Positions 16,643-24,980 are shown, numbered from the stretch's first letter. The stretch: 37,082 nt of DNA from Desulfofustis sp964433645 (GCA_964433645.1 CAYSSK010000028.1:1-37082), one strand, 5' to 3'. The notes: generated by a model not told the origin, from the letters alone. Program-made: numbers and translations.

Positions 16643-18598
16643 CTACTCGAGTTGTGCCGGATGGACGATCGAACCGAAGGTTTCCTTGAGTTTGCCCAGT
16701 TCCGCCTGTTGCCGGCGATAGACCTGAAACAGCTTGGCCGGCAGATTCTCCTCCTTGCCGTAGGCCTCGGTCTGCAGTTCGAAGCGGTGCAGGATCTTGT
16801 CTATATATAGCGAGAACTGCTTGTCGTAGAGCGATTCGGGGTAGTCCTTGTTGATCTTGGCAAACAGGGCCTTGAGATCTTCGTAGCGGGGCAGATAGCC
16901 GATCGGCGTCTCGATGCCGGTCACGTCGCCGTGTGCGAAACGCTCGAGCCAGCCCAGCCAGGCATGGACATCGCGCTTCTCGCCGAGCAGCTGGTTGCCC
17001 GAGCCGCCCCGGCTGCCATGAGTCAGGAAATAGTTGAGGCCGGCCAGAACCGGACGGCCGGCGGCCGAAATTTTTGCTGAATTGAAAAAAACGAATTGGG
17101 CTTCCATGTAATCGGCCAGTGAGCCGGGGATGAACGGCGCGTTGGCCCACGGCTGTCGCCGCAGCCCGGTAACGCCGACCTCGGTGGCGGTGGCCTGGGA
17201 GACGATGGAGGCGCCGATGACTACCCCCTCGTCCATGGTCCGGGCGGCCCACACCGGCGGCATGGTGTCGCTGTCGCGCCCCGAATAGGTGAAGACCTTG
17301 ATCGGCACGCCGATCGGGTCTTCGGCGGCCTCGGTGGCGTGGTTGGCGATGGCCGAGGCGAGCAAGGTGCAGCGCGAGTTTGTGTGCGACATCGGCACCG
17401 GATTGCCGTCACCATCGGTCTTGCCCGGGAACCATTCGCCCTGGAAGTTGACACCCCGCTCCGGCACCGGCTCGCCGTTGCCGACCCAGTGCGGTACGCC
17501 GTGTTCGTCGATCAGTACGTTGGACCAGATGACCTCGGTGCCGTCGCCGCGCAGGCATTCCATCAGGTAGGGATCGCCCTCGCGGTTGACATCCTCGACG
17601 ATGCCGAAGATTCCCCTCTCCGGGTTGATCGCCCGAATCGTGCCGTCGTCGGCGATCCAGATCTGGGCCAGATCGTCGCCGACAAAATGGCTGCCGATCA
17701 TCGCCGTGGTCGTCTTGCCGCAGCCCGACGGGGCGGCGCCGGCACAGAAGGTGACACGTCCGCCGGGACCGGTCAGGCCGGTGATGAACATGTGCTCGGA
17801 TAATTGCTCTTCCTTTTTATAATAGGTGGCATAATCGACGCAGAAGCGATGGTTGCCTTTTTTCATCAGCAACGTGTTGCCGGCGTAGGTGCAATAGGTG
17901 GAAAAGGTGGTCAGCCAGCTGCGGTCCATCAGGATGCGGGCATTCGGGACGTCTTCGGGCCGGTTCTTTCCTTCCGAGTGGAGATTGGTGAAGAAAATGG
18001 GCGCCCGCTCAACTTCCCGGTCGAACTGGTCGTAGCAGTTGCGATAAAGCAGTTCGGCCGAATGCAGCACGTATGCCGACGACGACATTTCGATCGCCGG
18101 CACGGCGGCCTCGGCACCGACCGGTCCCCGGCTGTAAAAGCCGATCATCATGGTCAGGCCGTCCATGATGCCGGTCATGTATTGTCGCATGTACTCGGTG
18201 GCCTCGTCCCTGAGCAGCGATTTGGCCAGTGAGCTGATCTTCTCCCCTTCGTTGATGATATAAAAGGTCTGGTTGACCAGCCTGGCCTGGTCCTCGGGGA
18301 GGTCGAAATGGATGGTGTGACCCGGTTTGGCCAGTTTCTTCTCTTCACCTTTGTGCAGGGCATGCTCTCTGATCCACTGGACATCCTCGGGGCTGCCGGA
18401 ATTGATGAAGACCGCGGCGGGGGAGCAGATCAGAATGGAGTTGGCTATTTTGATCAGCGCATCGGCCGTGGTGATCGGCGACAGCTTGTGCAGGTTGGCT
18501 TCGTCCAGAGATTTTTCCAGGACCGCTTTGGCGTCCTCCAGGGACGTGATGCCGCCGACGGCCGTCAGGATGTCGGAACCTTTGTTTAATTCGAGCAT
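16643..18598 (-). CDS. pckG: Phosphoenolpyruvate carboxykinase, GTP type (divergent)
   Basis: 651 aa, interconverts oxaloacetate and PEP using GTP/GDP. Recognisable blocks are the P-loop APSGCGKTTTAM (289-300) with the GTP-type active-site cysteine C293, the kinase-2 block GDDLAQIW...IRAINPERGIFGI, and HTNSRCT. It differs from textbook enzymes: SGCGKTT replaces SACGKTN, and the block usually read GGRRP is SGRDSD. It is about 30-50 residues longer than most. The protein therefore belongs to a divergent branch, but the nucleotide-site residues that can be checked remain. AAGGAG precedes the ATG. A strong promoter lies about 170 bases upstream. In anaerobes the enzyme may run towards PEP for gluconeogenesis or towards oxaloacetate; the sequence does not tell. 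Confidence 0.88.
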   Translation of the reverse strand: MLELNKGSDILTAVGGITSLEDAKAVLEKSLDEANLHKLSPITTADALIKIANSILICSPAAVFINSGSPEDVQWIREHALHKGEEKKLAKPGHTIHFDLPEDQARLVNQTFYIINEGEKISSLAKSLLRDEATEYMRQYMTGIMDGLTMMIGFYSRGPVGAEAAVPAIEMSSSAYVLHSAELLYRNCYDQFDREVERAPIFFTNLHSEGKNRPEDVPNARILMDRSWLTTFSTYCTYAGNTLLMKKGNHRFCVDYATYYKKEEQLSEHMFITGLTGPGGRVTFCAGAAPSGCGKTTTAMIGSHFVGDDLAQIWIADDGTIRAINPERGIFGIVEDVNREGDPYLMECLRGDGTEVIWSNVLIDEHGVPHWVGNGEPVPERGVNFQGEWFPGKTDGDGNPVPMSHTNSRCTLLASAIANHATEAAEDPIGVPIKVFTYSGRDSDTMPPVWAARTMDEGVVIGASIVSQATATEVGVTGLRRQPWANAPFIPGSLADYMEAQFVFFNSAKISAAGRPVLAGLNYFLTHGSRGGSGNQLLGEKRDVHAWLGWLERFAHGDVTGIETPIGYLPRYEDLKALFAKINKDYPESLYDKQFSLYIDKILHRFELQTEAYGKEENLPAKLFQVYRRQQAELGKLKETFGSIVHPAQLE

Positions 18599-18777
18599 GC
18601 TTGACTCCTTGTTGCTATGGATAATATAAATAGTGTTCCGGGTGCCGAAAAACCGCTGAACGTACGGCCCCCTGCCGGTCCGTCAAGGAGGCACGGTATG
18701 CCGCACGTTGGGTCGGGCGGTCGACGATTTTCACCGCACCGCTGCCCGGGCCACTGCATTTATGTGCAGTCGCCCGA

Positions 18778-18806
18778 ATAATAAGAGTTTCTTATTGACC
18801 AGTCAA
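18778..18806 (-). promoter_or_regulatory. pckG promoter with overlapping dyads
   Basis: On the minus strand TTGACT (18801-18806) is 17 bases from TATTAT (18778-18783), a strong sigma70 match. Two dyads overlap it: AATAAGA-gtt-TCTTATT at 18780-18796, covering the -10 and spacer, and TTGAC-CA-GTCAA at 18795-18806, covering the -35. The arrangement suggests repression. Confidence 0.7.
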
Positions 18807-19089
18807 GGATAGTTGATGGAGTGCAGTCGCTTTTATCGGCACGGGTTTCCGTCAGAAAAGCCGGCTGCGTGAGCCGCGGTGTTCCCTGCTGTGGTGTGAA
18901 ATGGCTTTACAAAACACCAATTATGGGATACTTGAACGGCTCGGCGGAGCACGGCGCGCACGGCGCCTGAGGTGCCAAAAACAATGGAATGAAGGTGCGT
19001 CAGACGAAGACGCAGCTGTTTTGCCGTGCACCGGAAAACCTCGCTGCAGATGTCTCGCGAAGACTCGCCGGGGGCACCTGAACCTTGAC

Positions 19090-19101
19090 AAACGTACGTT
19101 T
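19090..19101. promoter_or_regulatory. 12-bp perfect palindrome AAACGTACGTTT (copy 2), next to TTGACA
   Basis: Identical to the palindrome at 15462-15473. On the plus strand it directly abuts a consensus TTGACA (19085-19090), but I cannot find a convincing -10 at 16-18 bases. The nearest genes are tRNA-Leu (minus) and ribF (plus, 390 bases on). Confidence 0.4.
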
Positions 19102-19163
19102 AATAGGAATGAGCCTGGCTGGATAGAGCGGAGATGAAAAGAGAGGGTAGTGGTGGCGTCGAC

Positions 19164-19201
19164 AAAAAAAGAGCTTGCAAACAAAATGATTGCAAGCTCT
19201 T
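19164..19201 (-). terminator. Intrinsic terminator after tRNA-Leu
   Basis: On the minus strand 12-base arms (19190-19201 and 19169-19180, core AGAGCTTGCAA) pair around a 9-base loop and run into seven T residues, ending 10 bases past the tRNA. Confidence 0.92.
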
Positions 19202-19210
19202 GATAACTGC

Positions 19211-19297
19211 TGGTGCCGAAGAGAAGACTCGAACTTCCACGGGGAAACCCCCACTAGACCCTGAACCTAGCGCGTCTACCAATTCCGCCACTTCGGC
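19211..19297 (-). tRNA. tRNA-Leu (anticodon CAG)
   Basis: 87 bases including an encoded CCA. The acceptor GCCGAAG pairs with CTTCGGC/A. The anticodon stem CTAGG/TCTAG holds loop TTCAGGG with anticodon CAG. The long variable arm (class II) and T-loop GTTCGAGTC fit tRNA-Leu. It has its own promoter and terminator. Confidence 0.97.
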
Positions 19298-19310
19298 ATT
19301 AGTGTTGGTG

Positions 19311-19339
19311 AATATGCTTGTTGGACCTGGTTTTGTCAA
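19311..19339 (-). promoter_or_regulatory. Promoter of tRNA-Leu
   Basis: On the minus strand TTGACA (19334-19339) and CATATT (19311-19316) are 17 bases apart, 14 bases before the mature tRNA 5' end. This fits a dedicated stable-RNA promoter. Confidence 0.75.
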
Positions 19340-19469
19340 GACTTTCTTCAACGTGCCCGAAAAAATGGCTGCTGCCTCGATTTTCCATTATTTTTCAGGA
19401 AGTTCGCCGGTATCCGCAGCGCATCATGGCGGAAGACAACACGGTCTGGCAGGAAGGTTGAAAAGCAGC

Positions 19470-19490
19470 ATGACATCACCCCGCATATAA
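19470..19490 (+). other. Six-codon upstream open frame overlapping the ribF start
   Basis: ATG at 19470 opens the peptide MTSPRI, whose TAA (19488-19490) overlaps the ribF ATG as TAATG. A Shine-Dalgarno-like AGGAAGG (19451-19457) lies before it, while ribF itself has none nearby. It may couple translation to ribF, or be chance. Confidence 0.35.
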
Positions 19491-20467
19491 TGAAAATATT
19501 TCGTTATCTTAGTGATATAGAAGCACCATTGGCACGTGCCTGCGTCACCATCGGCAATTTCGACGGCGTCCACCTTGGCCACCAGCAATTGTTCAACGAA
19601 GTGGTGCGGCGGGCCGTGCGCAGCGGCGGCTGCTCCGTCGTGGTCACCTTCGATCCGCATCCGTTGCGGGTCCTTCGACCCGAAGGGATCAAACTGATTT
19701 CAACCATTGAACAGAAAATCGAGCAGATCGACAGGGCCGGTATCGATGTCCTGGTAATCATCCCGTTCGATCGGGCGTTTGCCGCTACGACGGCCGAACA
19801 ATTCGTGCAGGAGATTCTGCTGGGCACCATCGGCATGAGTGAGCTGGTGGTCGGCTATGATTACGCGTTTGGCAAGGGACGCAGCGGTAACACCTCGTTT
19901 TTGCAGGAACAGGGACGCCGACAGGGATTTCCGGTCACCGTGGTGCCGCCATTCTATGAAAAGGGCATGCTGGTCAGTTCGACCAAGATCAGGCAGCTCG
20001 TTCATGAAGGCCGGATGGCCGATGCCTGTCACCTGCTCGGGCGGCCATATCAGATCCGCGGCGTGGTCCAGGTCGGCAAACGCCGGGGCGGCAAGGAGAT
20101 CGGCTATCCCACCGCCAACCTGCAGGTCAACGAAGAGGACCTGATCCCGCGGATCGGGGTGTATGCAACCCAAGTCATCTGCGATCAAGCCTGCTACGGG
20201 GGTGTTCTCAATATCGGCTACAATCCGACGTTCGCGGAGGGGCGCCTGGTCGCCGAGACGCATATTTTCGATTTTAATAAAAACATCTACGGTAAACCGA
20301 TCAGGCTGAATTTACTCAAATTCATCCGCGACGAGCGGAAGTTTTCCGGGATCAGCGAGTTGGCCGAGCAGATTGGGCGCGATGTCCTGGATGCTCGCCG
20401 GGTACTGGCCGCCGGCCAGCGGGGGCTGTCGAGCTGTTGTGCGGCGGAAATCGAGCCGATCGATTAA
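19490..20467 (+). CDS. ribF: Bifunctional riboflavin kinase / FAD synthetase
   Basis: 325 aa. Phosphorylates riboflavin to FMN and adenylates FMN to FAD. The N-terminal nucleotidyltransferase domain has GNFDGVHLGHQ (22-32) and the SSTKIR block. The C-terminal flavokinase domain has GKRRGGKEIGYPTANL and the later NIGYNPTF. The first eight residues (MKIFRYLS) are typical of the family. The start has no close ribosome site; a six-codon frame overlaps it by one base. The gene sits apart from ribE-ribBA-ribH by three intervening genes. Its flavin products would feed AprA and the Qmo flavoproteins encoded downstream. Confidence 0.95.
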   Translation: MKIFRYLSDIEAPLARACVTIGNFDGVHLGHQQLFNEVVRRAVRSGGCSVVVTFDPHPLRVLRPEGIKLISTIEQKIEQIDRAGIDVLVIIPFDRAFAATTAEQFVQEILLGTIGMSELVVGYDYAFGKGRSGNTSFLQEQGRRQGFPVTVVPPFYEKGMLVSSTKIRQLVHEGRMADACHLLGRPYQIRGVVQVGKRRGGKEIGYPTANLQVNEEDLIPRIGVYATQVICDQACYGGVLNIGYNPTFAEGRLVAETHIFDFNKNIYGKPIRLNLLKFIRDERKFSGISELAEQIGRDVLDARRVLAAGQRGLSSCCAAEIEPID

Positions 20468-20500
20468 CCGTCTGAATTGTGGCCGGTTTGGTTTTTCTGC

Positions 20501-20528
20501 TTGAAAGTAGTCTCCAAGTGTCTATAGT
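20501..20528 (+). promoter_or_regulatory. Promoter for the TPR/DVU0298-like/rib operon
   Basis: TTGAAA (20501-20506) and TATAGT (20523-20528) are 16 bases apart, in the 203-base gap after ribF and about 140 bases before the TPR gene. No terminator is visible between ribF and this promoter. Confidence 0.6.
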
Positions 20529-20670
20529 GTTGCCGCAAAACGACGTGCCAAGACGACCGGCTGACCGGAATATATCCGGGCTCGGCCGGTATCATGCGGC
20601 AGTGCGCCTCGAACCCCGGCGGGTGGTTCTGCGGTTCGAACAATACTCTCCCCGTTGATAGGATATCGAT

Positions 20671-21300
20671 ATGACAGAGCAGTTGAAAGAAGATTTGCCG
20701 GCGGTTATCGCCGAGCTGGAACAGACGGTCGCCGAGTTTCCGGAAAACGTGATAGCTCAGCATCATCTCGGTCTGGTTTATATGAAAGCGGGCCGAATCG
20801 AGGAAGCGATTGGTTGTCTGGAAAAGGCGATCGAGCTCGACCCTCAGTCGACCGAGTCGATGATCAACCTTGGTGCCATCTGTTTCGGCCAGGGGCAACT
20901 CGAGAAGGCGGAGGAGCTCAACAAACAGGCCCTCAGTGTCAATCCGAAAGCGGCCCAGGCCTACGCCAATCTCGGCCTCATCGCCCAGCAGAATAACGAT
21001 CTCGACACTGCCATCGAGCAGTACGAGAAGGCCATAGCAGTTGATGCCTCCCTGGCGACGGTGTGGATGAATCTGACGTCGGTGCTGACCATGAAGGGAG
21101 AGGATGATCGAGCCCTGGAAGCGGCGCGAAAAGGCCTGGAACTCGACGGTGATTCGCCGCTGGCGCATAACAACCTGGCCGTTGCCCTCTATTTCAGCGA
21201 ACGTTACAGCGAGGCCCGGCAACACATGGTAAAAGCGCGGGAGCTCGGTTATTCGGTCGACCCGAACTTTGTCGCCAGTCTCGAGCAGAAGCTGGCCTGA
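20671..21300 (+). CDS. TPR-repeat protein
   Basis: 209 aa, soluble, made almost entirely of about five 34-residue TPR units between residues 25 and 195. Diagnostic repeats include AQHHLGLVYMKAGRIEEAIG, AYANLGLIAQQNNDLDTAIE and AHNNLAVALYFSERYSEARQ. TPR proteins bind other proteins; no enzymatic domain is present. AGGAT lies just before the ATG. The DVU0298-like gene starts 34 bases later, then a second TPR gene, so the three probably act together. Partner unknown. Confidence 0.9.
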   Translation: MTEQLKEDLPAVIAELEQTVAEFPENVIAQHHLGLVYMKAGRIEEAIGCLEKAIELDPQSTESMINLGAICFGQGQLEKAEELNKQALSVNPKAAQAYANLGLIAQQNNDLDTAIEQYEKAIAVDASLATVWMNLTSVLTMKGEDDRALEAARKGLELDGDSPLAHNNLAVALYFSERYSEARQHMVKARELGYSVDPNFVASLEQKLA

Positions 21301-21334
21301 TCGGATTGTTTGCCGGATTTTCAAGAGAGAACGG

Positions 21335-22474
21335 ATGCGTACCAAAACAGCAGGCAGGTCACCGTGGTGCCCTTTTTGCGGCCAGACGGTCGAGCCACCG
21401 GCTGACCTGCCGAACAGGAAAATGACCGAATTCACCGTGGGCAGGTGCGACTGCGGAGCGGTCTACTCGTGCGACCCGACCGGCCACAACGTCGGTGCGG
21501 TAATTGTCGAGACGCTCGTCCATGCCTGCGGCGACAACGGTGATCTGGCCTGGGAGCTGTTGCCGGAGGATGATTACCTGACCGGCCGAATCGAAAAATA
21601 TGACGAACAGAGCCATCGGGTCATCGATACCGGGACCATGAACGGACGTTCGGTGCGCGGGGTGCTCTATTTCGTCCGTTTGCATCGCGAACTATCGGAA
21701 CTGGCCGAACGGCTGAAACAAAAAGAAGATGTCGAGGCCCGCACTGCTTCGTCCGCCAGCGGCTTTGCGCCGCCGTTGGCGGAGCCGCCCCCCCCGGAGC
21801 GCGGGCCGCGCCGCCGTGCCGACAAGAAGTTGGTCAGGCAGTTGGCCGAGGTCGGTGACGAAGACGCTCTGGTGGCACTCTGCCTCGATGACCGTAAGGC
21901 GCTGCGTCTGTTGCAGCGCTTGCTCTACGACCCTGATAGTGAGAAGCGCTGGCAGGTTTCGCAACTGATTGGACGGATATGTTGCCGGATCGCCACGAGG
22001 GACCCAGGTCAGGTCTCGGAGTTGCTGCACCGTCTGCTTGCGTCCGGTTTCGACTCGGCGGCAACGCCGTGGGGGATGATCGAGACGGTAGGGGCCGTGG
22101 TGTCCGGACGTCCCGATATATTTGGTGCTTTTACCCAGTATATTCCAAGCTTTGTCGGCAACGATGCGACCAGGAGCCAGGCTCTGTGGGCACTTGCGGA
22201 AATTGCCGAAAAACGCCCGGATTTGGTCAAAAAAACACCATACTACGGATTGTTCCCGCTGCTGGCTCACAAGCAGGCCGACGTGCGCGGTCAGACGGCC
22301 CGATTGCTCGGCCGTTTGGGTGCGACCGAGGCAACCGGCCAATTGCTTGGCCTGAATAATGACCAGGCCGAGTTGGTCATCTGGGAAGACGGAGCCCCGC
22401 AACGGACGACGGTGGCCGAGCAGGCTGCCGCGGCGCTCAATGATATTCAACACAAAAAAGAAGGTGCGTCATGA
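21335..22474 (+). CDS. Zinc-ribbon plus HEAT-like repeat protein (DVU0298-like family)
   Basis: 379 aa, function unknown. The N-terminus has a zinc-ribbon-like set, C12-x2-C15 (CPFCG) and C38-x-C40 (GRCDCGAVY), followed by a conserved-looking block DPTGHN...LAWELLPEDDY. A Pro/Arg-rich linker (about 150-165) leads to a helical C-terminal half with HEAT/PBS-lyase-like repeats (KRWQVSQLIGRI, RSQALWALAEIAEKRPDL, VRGQTARLLGRLGATEA). I recognise this arrangement as that of proteins named after Desulfovibrio DVU0298, from memory. The ATG at 21335 was chosen over one 22 codons earlier that would overlap the TPR gene. The stop overlaps the next gene's start (ATGA). Confidence 0.75.
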   Translation: MRTKTAGRSPWCPFCGQTVEPPADLPNRKMTEFTVGRCDCGAVYSCDPTGHNVGAVIVETLVHACGDNGDLAWELLPEDDYLTGRIEKYDEQSHRVIDTGTMNGRSVRGVLYFVRLHRELSELAERLKQKEDVEARTASSASGFAPPLAEPPPPERGPRRRADKKLVRQLAEVGDEDALVALCLDDRKALRLLQRLLYDPDSEKRWQVSQLIGRICCRIATRDPGQVSELLHRLLASGFDSAATPWGMIETVGAVVSGRPDIFGAFTQYIPSFVGNDATRSQALWALAEIAEKRPDLVKKTPYYGLFPLLAHKQADVRGQTARLLGRLGATEATGQLLGLNNDQAELVIWEDGAPQRTTVAEQAAAALNDIQHKKEGAS

Positions 22475-23079
22475 GTACACCGATTCAGCCGATATCGTCC
22501 CTCTCCCCAGCCGTCGAGTCAGGTCCGGAGCAGGACGGTAAAAAAAGTCAGGCCCAGCTCGACTTTGAAGAAGGGCGCGGCTATGTGGAGCGCGGTGAAG
22601 CGGCTCTGGCTGCGGTATCCCTGCATAACGCGATGCGCGGTTTTGAGCAGGAGAAAGATCGCATCGGTATCGCCAACGCCGCCAACCAGCTCGGCCACGC
22701 GTGTCTGCTGCGACAGGACTACGAAGCGGCCCTGATGCAGTATCGACGGGCATGGGATATCTGCGAGGAGCTGGGCGATTCGACGAGTCTGCTCGCCCTG
22801 ACCCGGCAGCTGATCGAGGTCCATAAAGGACGTGGGGAATATCGCCTCGCCCTCGATCGGTGCTTCGATCTGCTGGACGACTATCAGCGCAATAATAACC
22901 CGCAGGGTTCGGTCGAGGTGCTGGAGATGATGGCCGATATTTATGTGCGCGCGGAAGAGCCGGGCAAGGCGGCGGACGCCCTGCGAACCGCGGCATCGAT
23001 CCATGCCAATTTCAAACATCACGGTATCGCCGACAGCCTGCGCAAGAGAGCGGCGGAACTGGCCGGAGAAGCAGACTAG
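22471..23079 (+). CDS. TPR-like helical-repeat protein
   Basis: 202 aa. After a 30-residue polar start, the chain is helical hairpins like those of TPR scaffold proteins: FEEGRGYVERGEAALAAVSL, NAANQLGHACLLRQDYEAAL, LALTRQLIEVHKGRGEYRLA and EVLEMMADIYVRAEEPGKAA. No catalytic motif is seen. Its ATG overlaps the preceding stop by 4 bases (ATGA) with AAGAAGG upstream, so the two proteins are translationally coupled. The stop is 3 bases before ribE. Confidence 0.85.
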   Translation: MSTPIQPISSLSPAVESGPEQDGKKSQAQLDFEEGRGYVERGEAALAAVSLHNAMRGFEQEKDRIGIANAANQLGHACLLRQDYEAALMQYRRAWDICEELGDSTSLLALTRQLIEVHKGRGEYRLALDRCFDLLDDYQRNNNPQGSVEVLEMMADIYVRAEEPGKAADALRTAASIHANFKHHGIADSLRKRAAELAGEAD

Positions 23080-23082
23080 CAG

Positions 23083-23739
23083 ATGTTTACCGGGATCATC
23101 CAGGGCACCGGGACGATCATCTCCCGCCGGTCGACCGGTGGCGGCGGACTGTCCTGTGAGATCGAGACGAGCTTTGCCTTGGCCGACCCCGAAGAGGGCG
23201 AGTCGGTCGCCGTCAGCGGCGTCTGTCTGACCGCCTATCACATCACCACCAACCGTTTTATGGCCGATATTTCCCCGGAAAGCCTGGCCAGAACCACGCT
23301 CGGGGAGTTGGCCGGCGGCCGGCTGGTCAATTGCGAGCGGGCCCTGCGTCTGGCCGACCGGCTCGGCGGGCATCTCGTGTCCGGACATATCGACTGCGTC
23401 GGCCGCTTGGCGTCGCTGAAGCACCAGGGCGACTTTACCGTCCTGAGTTTTTCGGTGCCCCAGCAGATCGATCGGTATATAATTAAGAAGGGTTCGGTGG
23501 CCGTTGACGGGATCAGTCTCACGGTCAACGAGTGCTCACCTGGCCGTTTTTCGGTCTCGATCATTCCGCACACCATGAAGGCTACCACCTTGGGGCGATT
23601 GCGAAACGGCGGCGCGGTCAATATCGAGGTGGACATCATTGGCAAGTACATCGAGAAGCTACTCGCTGCCAGGCACGATCCGGCTTCGGGACCATCGGTG
23701 ATCAATCCGGCGTTTCTCGCAGAGAAAGGGTTTTATTAA
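23083..23739 (+). CDS. ribE: Riboflavin synthase, alpha subunit
   Basis: 218 aa. Dismutates two 6,7-dimethyl-8-ribityllumazine molecules to riboflavin. The MFTGIIQ start and the two internally similar lumazine-binding barrels are typical, with GVCLTAYHI in the first, HLVSGHIDCVG at the junction and GSVAVDGISLTVNE in the second. The C-terminal IDIIGKY-type helix (here VDIIGKYIEKLL) is present. It starts 3 bases after the TPR gene and is followed by ribBA 32 bases on. No FMN riboswitch lies in front, so it is probably driven from the upstream TPR promoter. Confidence 0.96.
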   Translation: MFTGIIQGTGTIISRRSTGGGGLSCEIETSFALADPEEGESVAVSGVCLTAYHITTNRFMADISPESLARTTLGELAGGRLVNCERALRLADRLGGHLVSGHIDCVGRLASLKHQGDFTVLSFSVPQQIDRYIIKKGSVAVDGISLTVNECSPGRFSVSIIPHTMKATTLGRLRNGGAVNIEVDIIGKYIEKLLAARHDPASGPSVINPAFLAEKGFY

Positions 23740-23771
23740 CATCGTCATCAACAGAAAAGGGTGGAAGCGGT

Positions 23772-24980
23772 ATGGCAGTCAGTCCGATTGAAGAGGTGAT
23801 TGAAGATATCCTGGCCGGCAAGATGATTATTCTTGTCGACGACGAGGATCGGGAAAATGAAGGGGATCTCTGCATGGCCGCCGAGGCGGTCACTCCCGCG
23901 GCCATCAACTTTATGGCGACCCACGGGCGGGGTTTGATCTGCCTGACGCTGAGCGGTGATATCGTCGAGCAGCTGAAACTGCCGATGATGGTTTCCGACA
24001 ACCAGTCACCATATGGCACCGGGTTTACCATCAGCATCGAGGCGAGGACCGGGGTAACCACCGGAATTTCCGCGGCTGACCGGGCGCGCACCGTGCAGGC
24101 CGCCGTGGCGCCAGGCGCCACCTCGCATGATATTGTCAGTCCGGGCCATATTTTTCCGCTCAGGGCCAAAGATGGTGGTGTCCTGGTTCGTACCGGCCAG
24201 ACCGAGGGGTCCGTCGATCTGGCCCGGTTGGCCGGCCTGCGCACCGCCGGGGTAATCTGCGAGATCATGAAGGATGACGGTACGATGGCTCGGATGCCCG
24301 ACCTGGAGTTGTTTGCTGAAAAGCACGATCTCAAGATCGCCACCATCGCCGATCTGGTCGCCTATCGTCTGCACCGCGATCAGCTCGTCCACCGGGTGGC
24401 CGAGGCCCGGATTCCGACCGAACATGCCGGGGAATTCACCGCCATCGTCTATCAAAACGATGTCGACGATCTCGAGCATCTGGCCCTGGTCAAAGGCGAG
24501 ATCGTACCCGATAGCCGGGTCCTGGTGCGGGTCCATTCGGAATGTTTGACCGGCGATGTCTTCGGTTCGTCGCGGTGCGATTGCGGCGGGCAGTTGCAGG
24601 CGGCCATGAGGATGATCGACACCGAAGGCAGCGGCGTCGTCCTCTACATGCGGCAGGAAGGACGGGGGATCGGCCTGATCAACAAGATCAGGGCCTATCG
24701 CCTCCAGGACGAGGAAGGAGTCGACACGGTCGATGCCAATCTCCAGCTCGGGTTCAAGGCTGATCTGCGCGACTACGGTATCGGTGCTCAGATTCTTCGG
24801 GATCTCGGGGTGGCCAAGATGGCCATGCTGACCAACAACCCGAAAAAAATCGTCGGTCTCGAAGGATACGGCATCGAGGTCGTCGATCGCGTACCGATCG
24901 AAATCACCGCGGGCAAAGAAAACAAGGAATACCTGTTGTGCAAACGAGACCGGATGGGACATCTCATCCAGGTGAAATAG
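23772..24980 (+). CDS. ribBA: DHBP synthase / GTP cyclohydrolase II (bifunctional)
   Basis: 402 aa, makes both precursors of the lumazine. The N-terminal half (about 1-200) is RibB-like, with DDEDRENEGDL acid residues, THGRGLICL and the later SPGHIFPL. The C-terminal half is RibA-like, with the zinc cysteines in HSECLTGDVFGSSRCDCGG, the RQEGRGIGL block and TNNPKKI. Both active sites look intact, so the protein is probably bifunctional. The ATG at 23772 has a GGAAG-type site upstream. A longer frame from 23532 overlaps ribE and is rejected. Confidence 0.96.
   Translation: MAVSPIEEVIEDILAGKMIILVDDEDRENEGDLCMAAEAVTPAAINFMATHGRGLICLTLSGDIVEQLKLPMMVSDNQSPYGTGFTISIEARTGVTTGISAADRARTVQAAVAPGATSHDIVSPGHIFPLRAKDGGVLVRTGQTEGSVDLARLAGLRTAGVICEIMKDDGTMARMPDLELFAEKHDLKIATIADLVAYRLHRDQLVHRVAEARIPTEHAGEFTAIVYQNDVDDLEHLALVKGEIVPDSRVLVRVHSECLTGDVFGSSRCDCGGQLQAAMRMIDTEGSGVVLYMRQEGRGIGLINKIRAYRLQDEEGVDTVDANLQLGFKADLRDYGIGAQILRDLGVAKMAMLTNNPKKIVGLEGYGIEVVDRVPIEITAGKENKEYLLCKRDRMGHLIQVK

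Larger units (their letters stand above)
18599..19163. other. Intergenic region upstream of pckG
   Basis: This region holds the pckG leader (about 170 bases, including an AACGTACG match at about 18659), the pckG promoter with dyads, and the second AAACGTACGTTT palindrome. A 78-codon open frame at 18901-19137 has no ribosome site and an arginine-rich, low-quality composition, so I do not call it. Nothing else is recognised from 18810 to 19080. Confidence 0.55.

Noticed and set aside
18901..19137. 78-codon open frame upstream of pckG
   Set aside because: No ribosome site, Arg-rich, no recognisable protein character.
23532..23771. 80-residue extension of ribBA
   Set aside because: It overlaps ribE in another frame; the family begins at MAVSPIEE.
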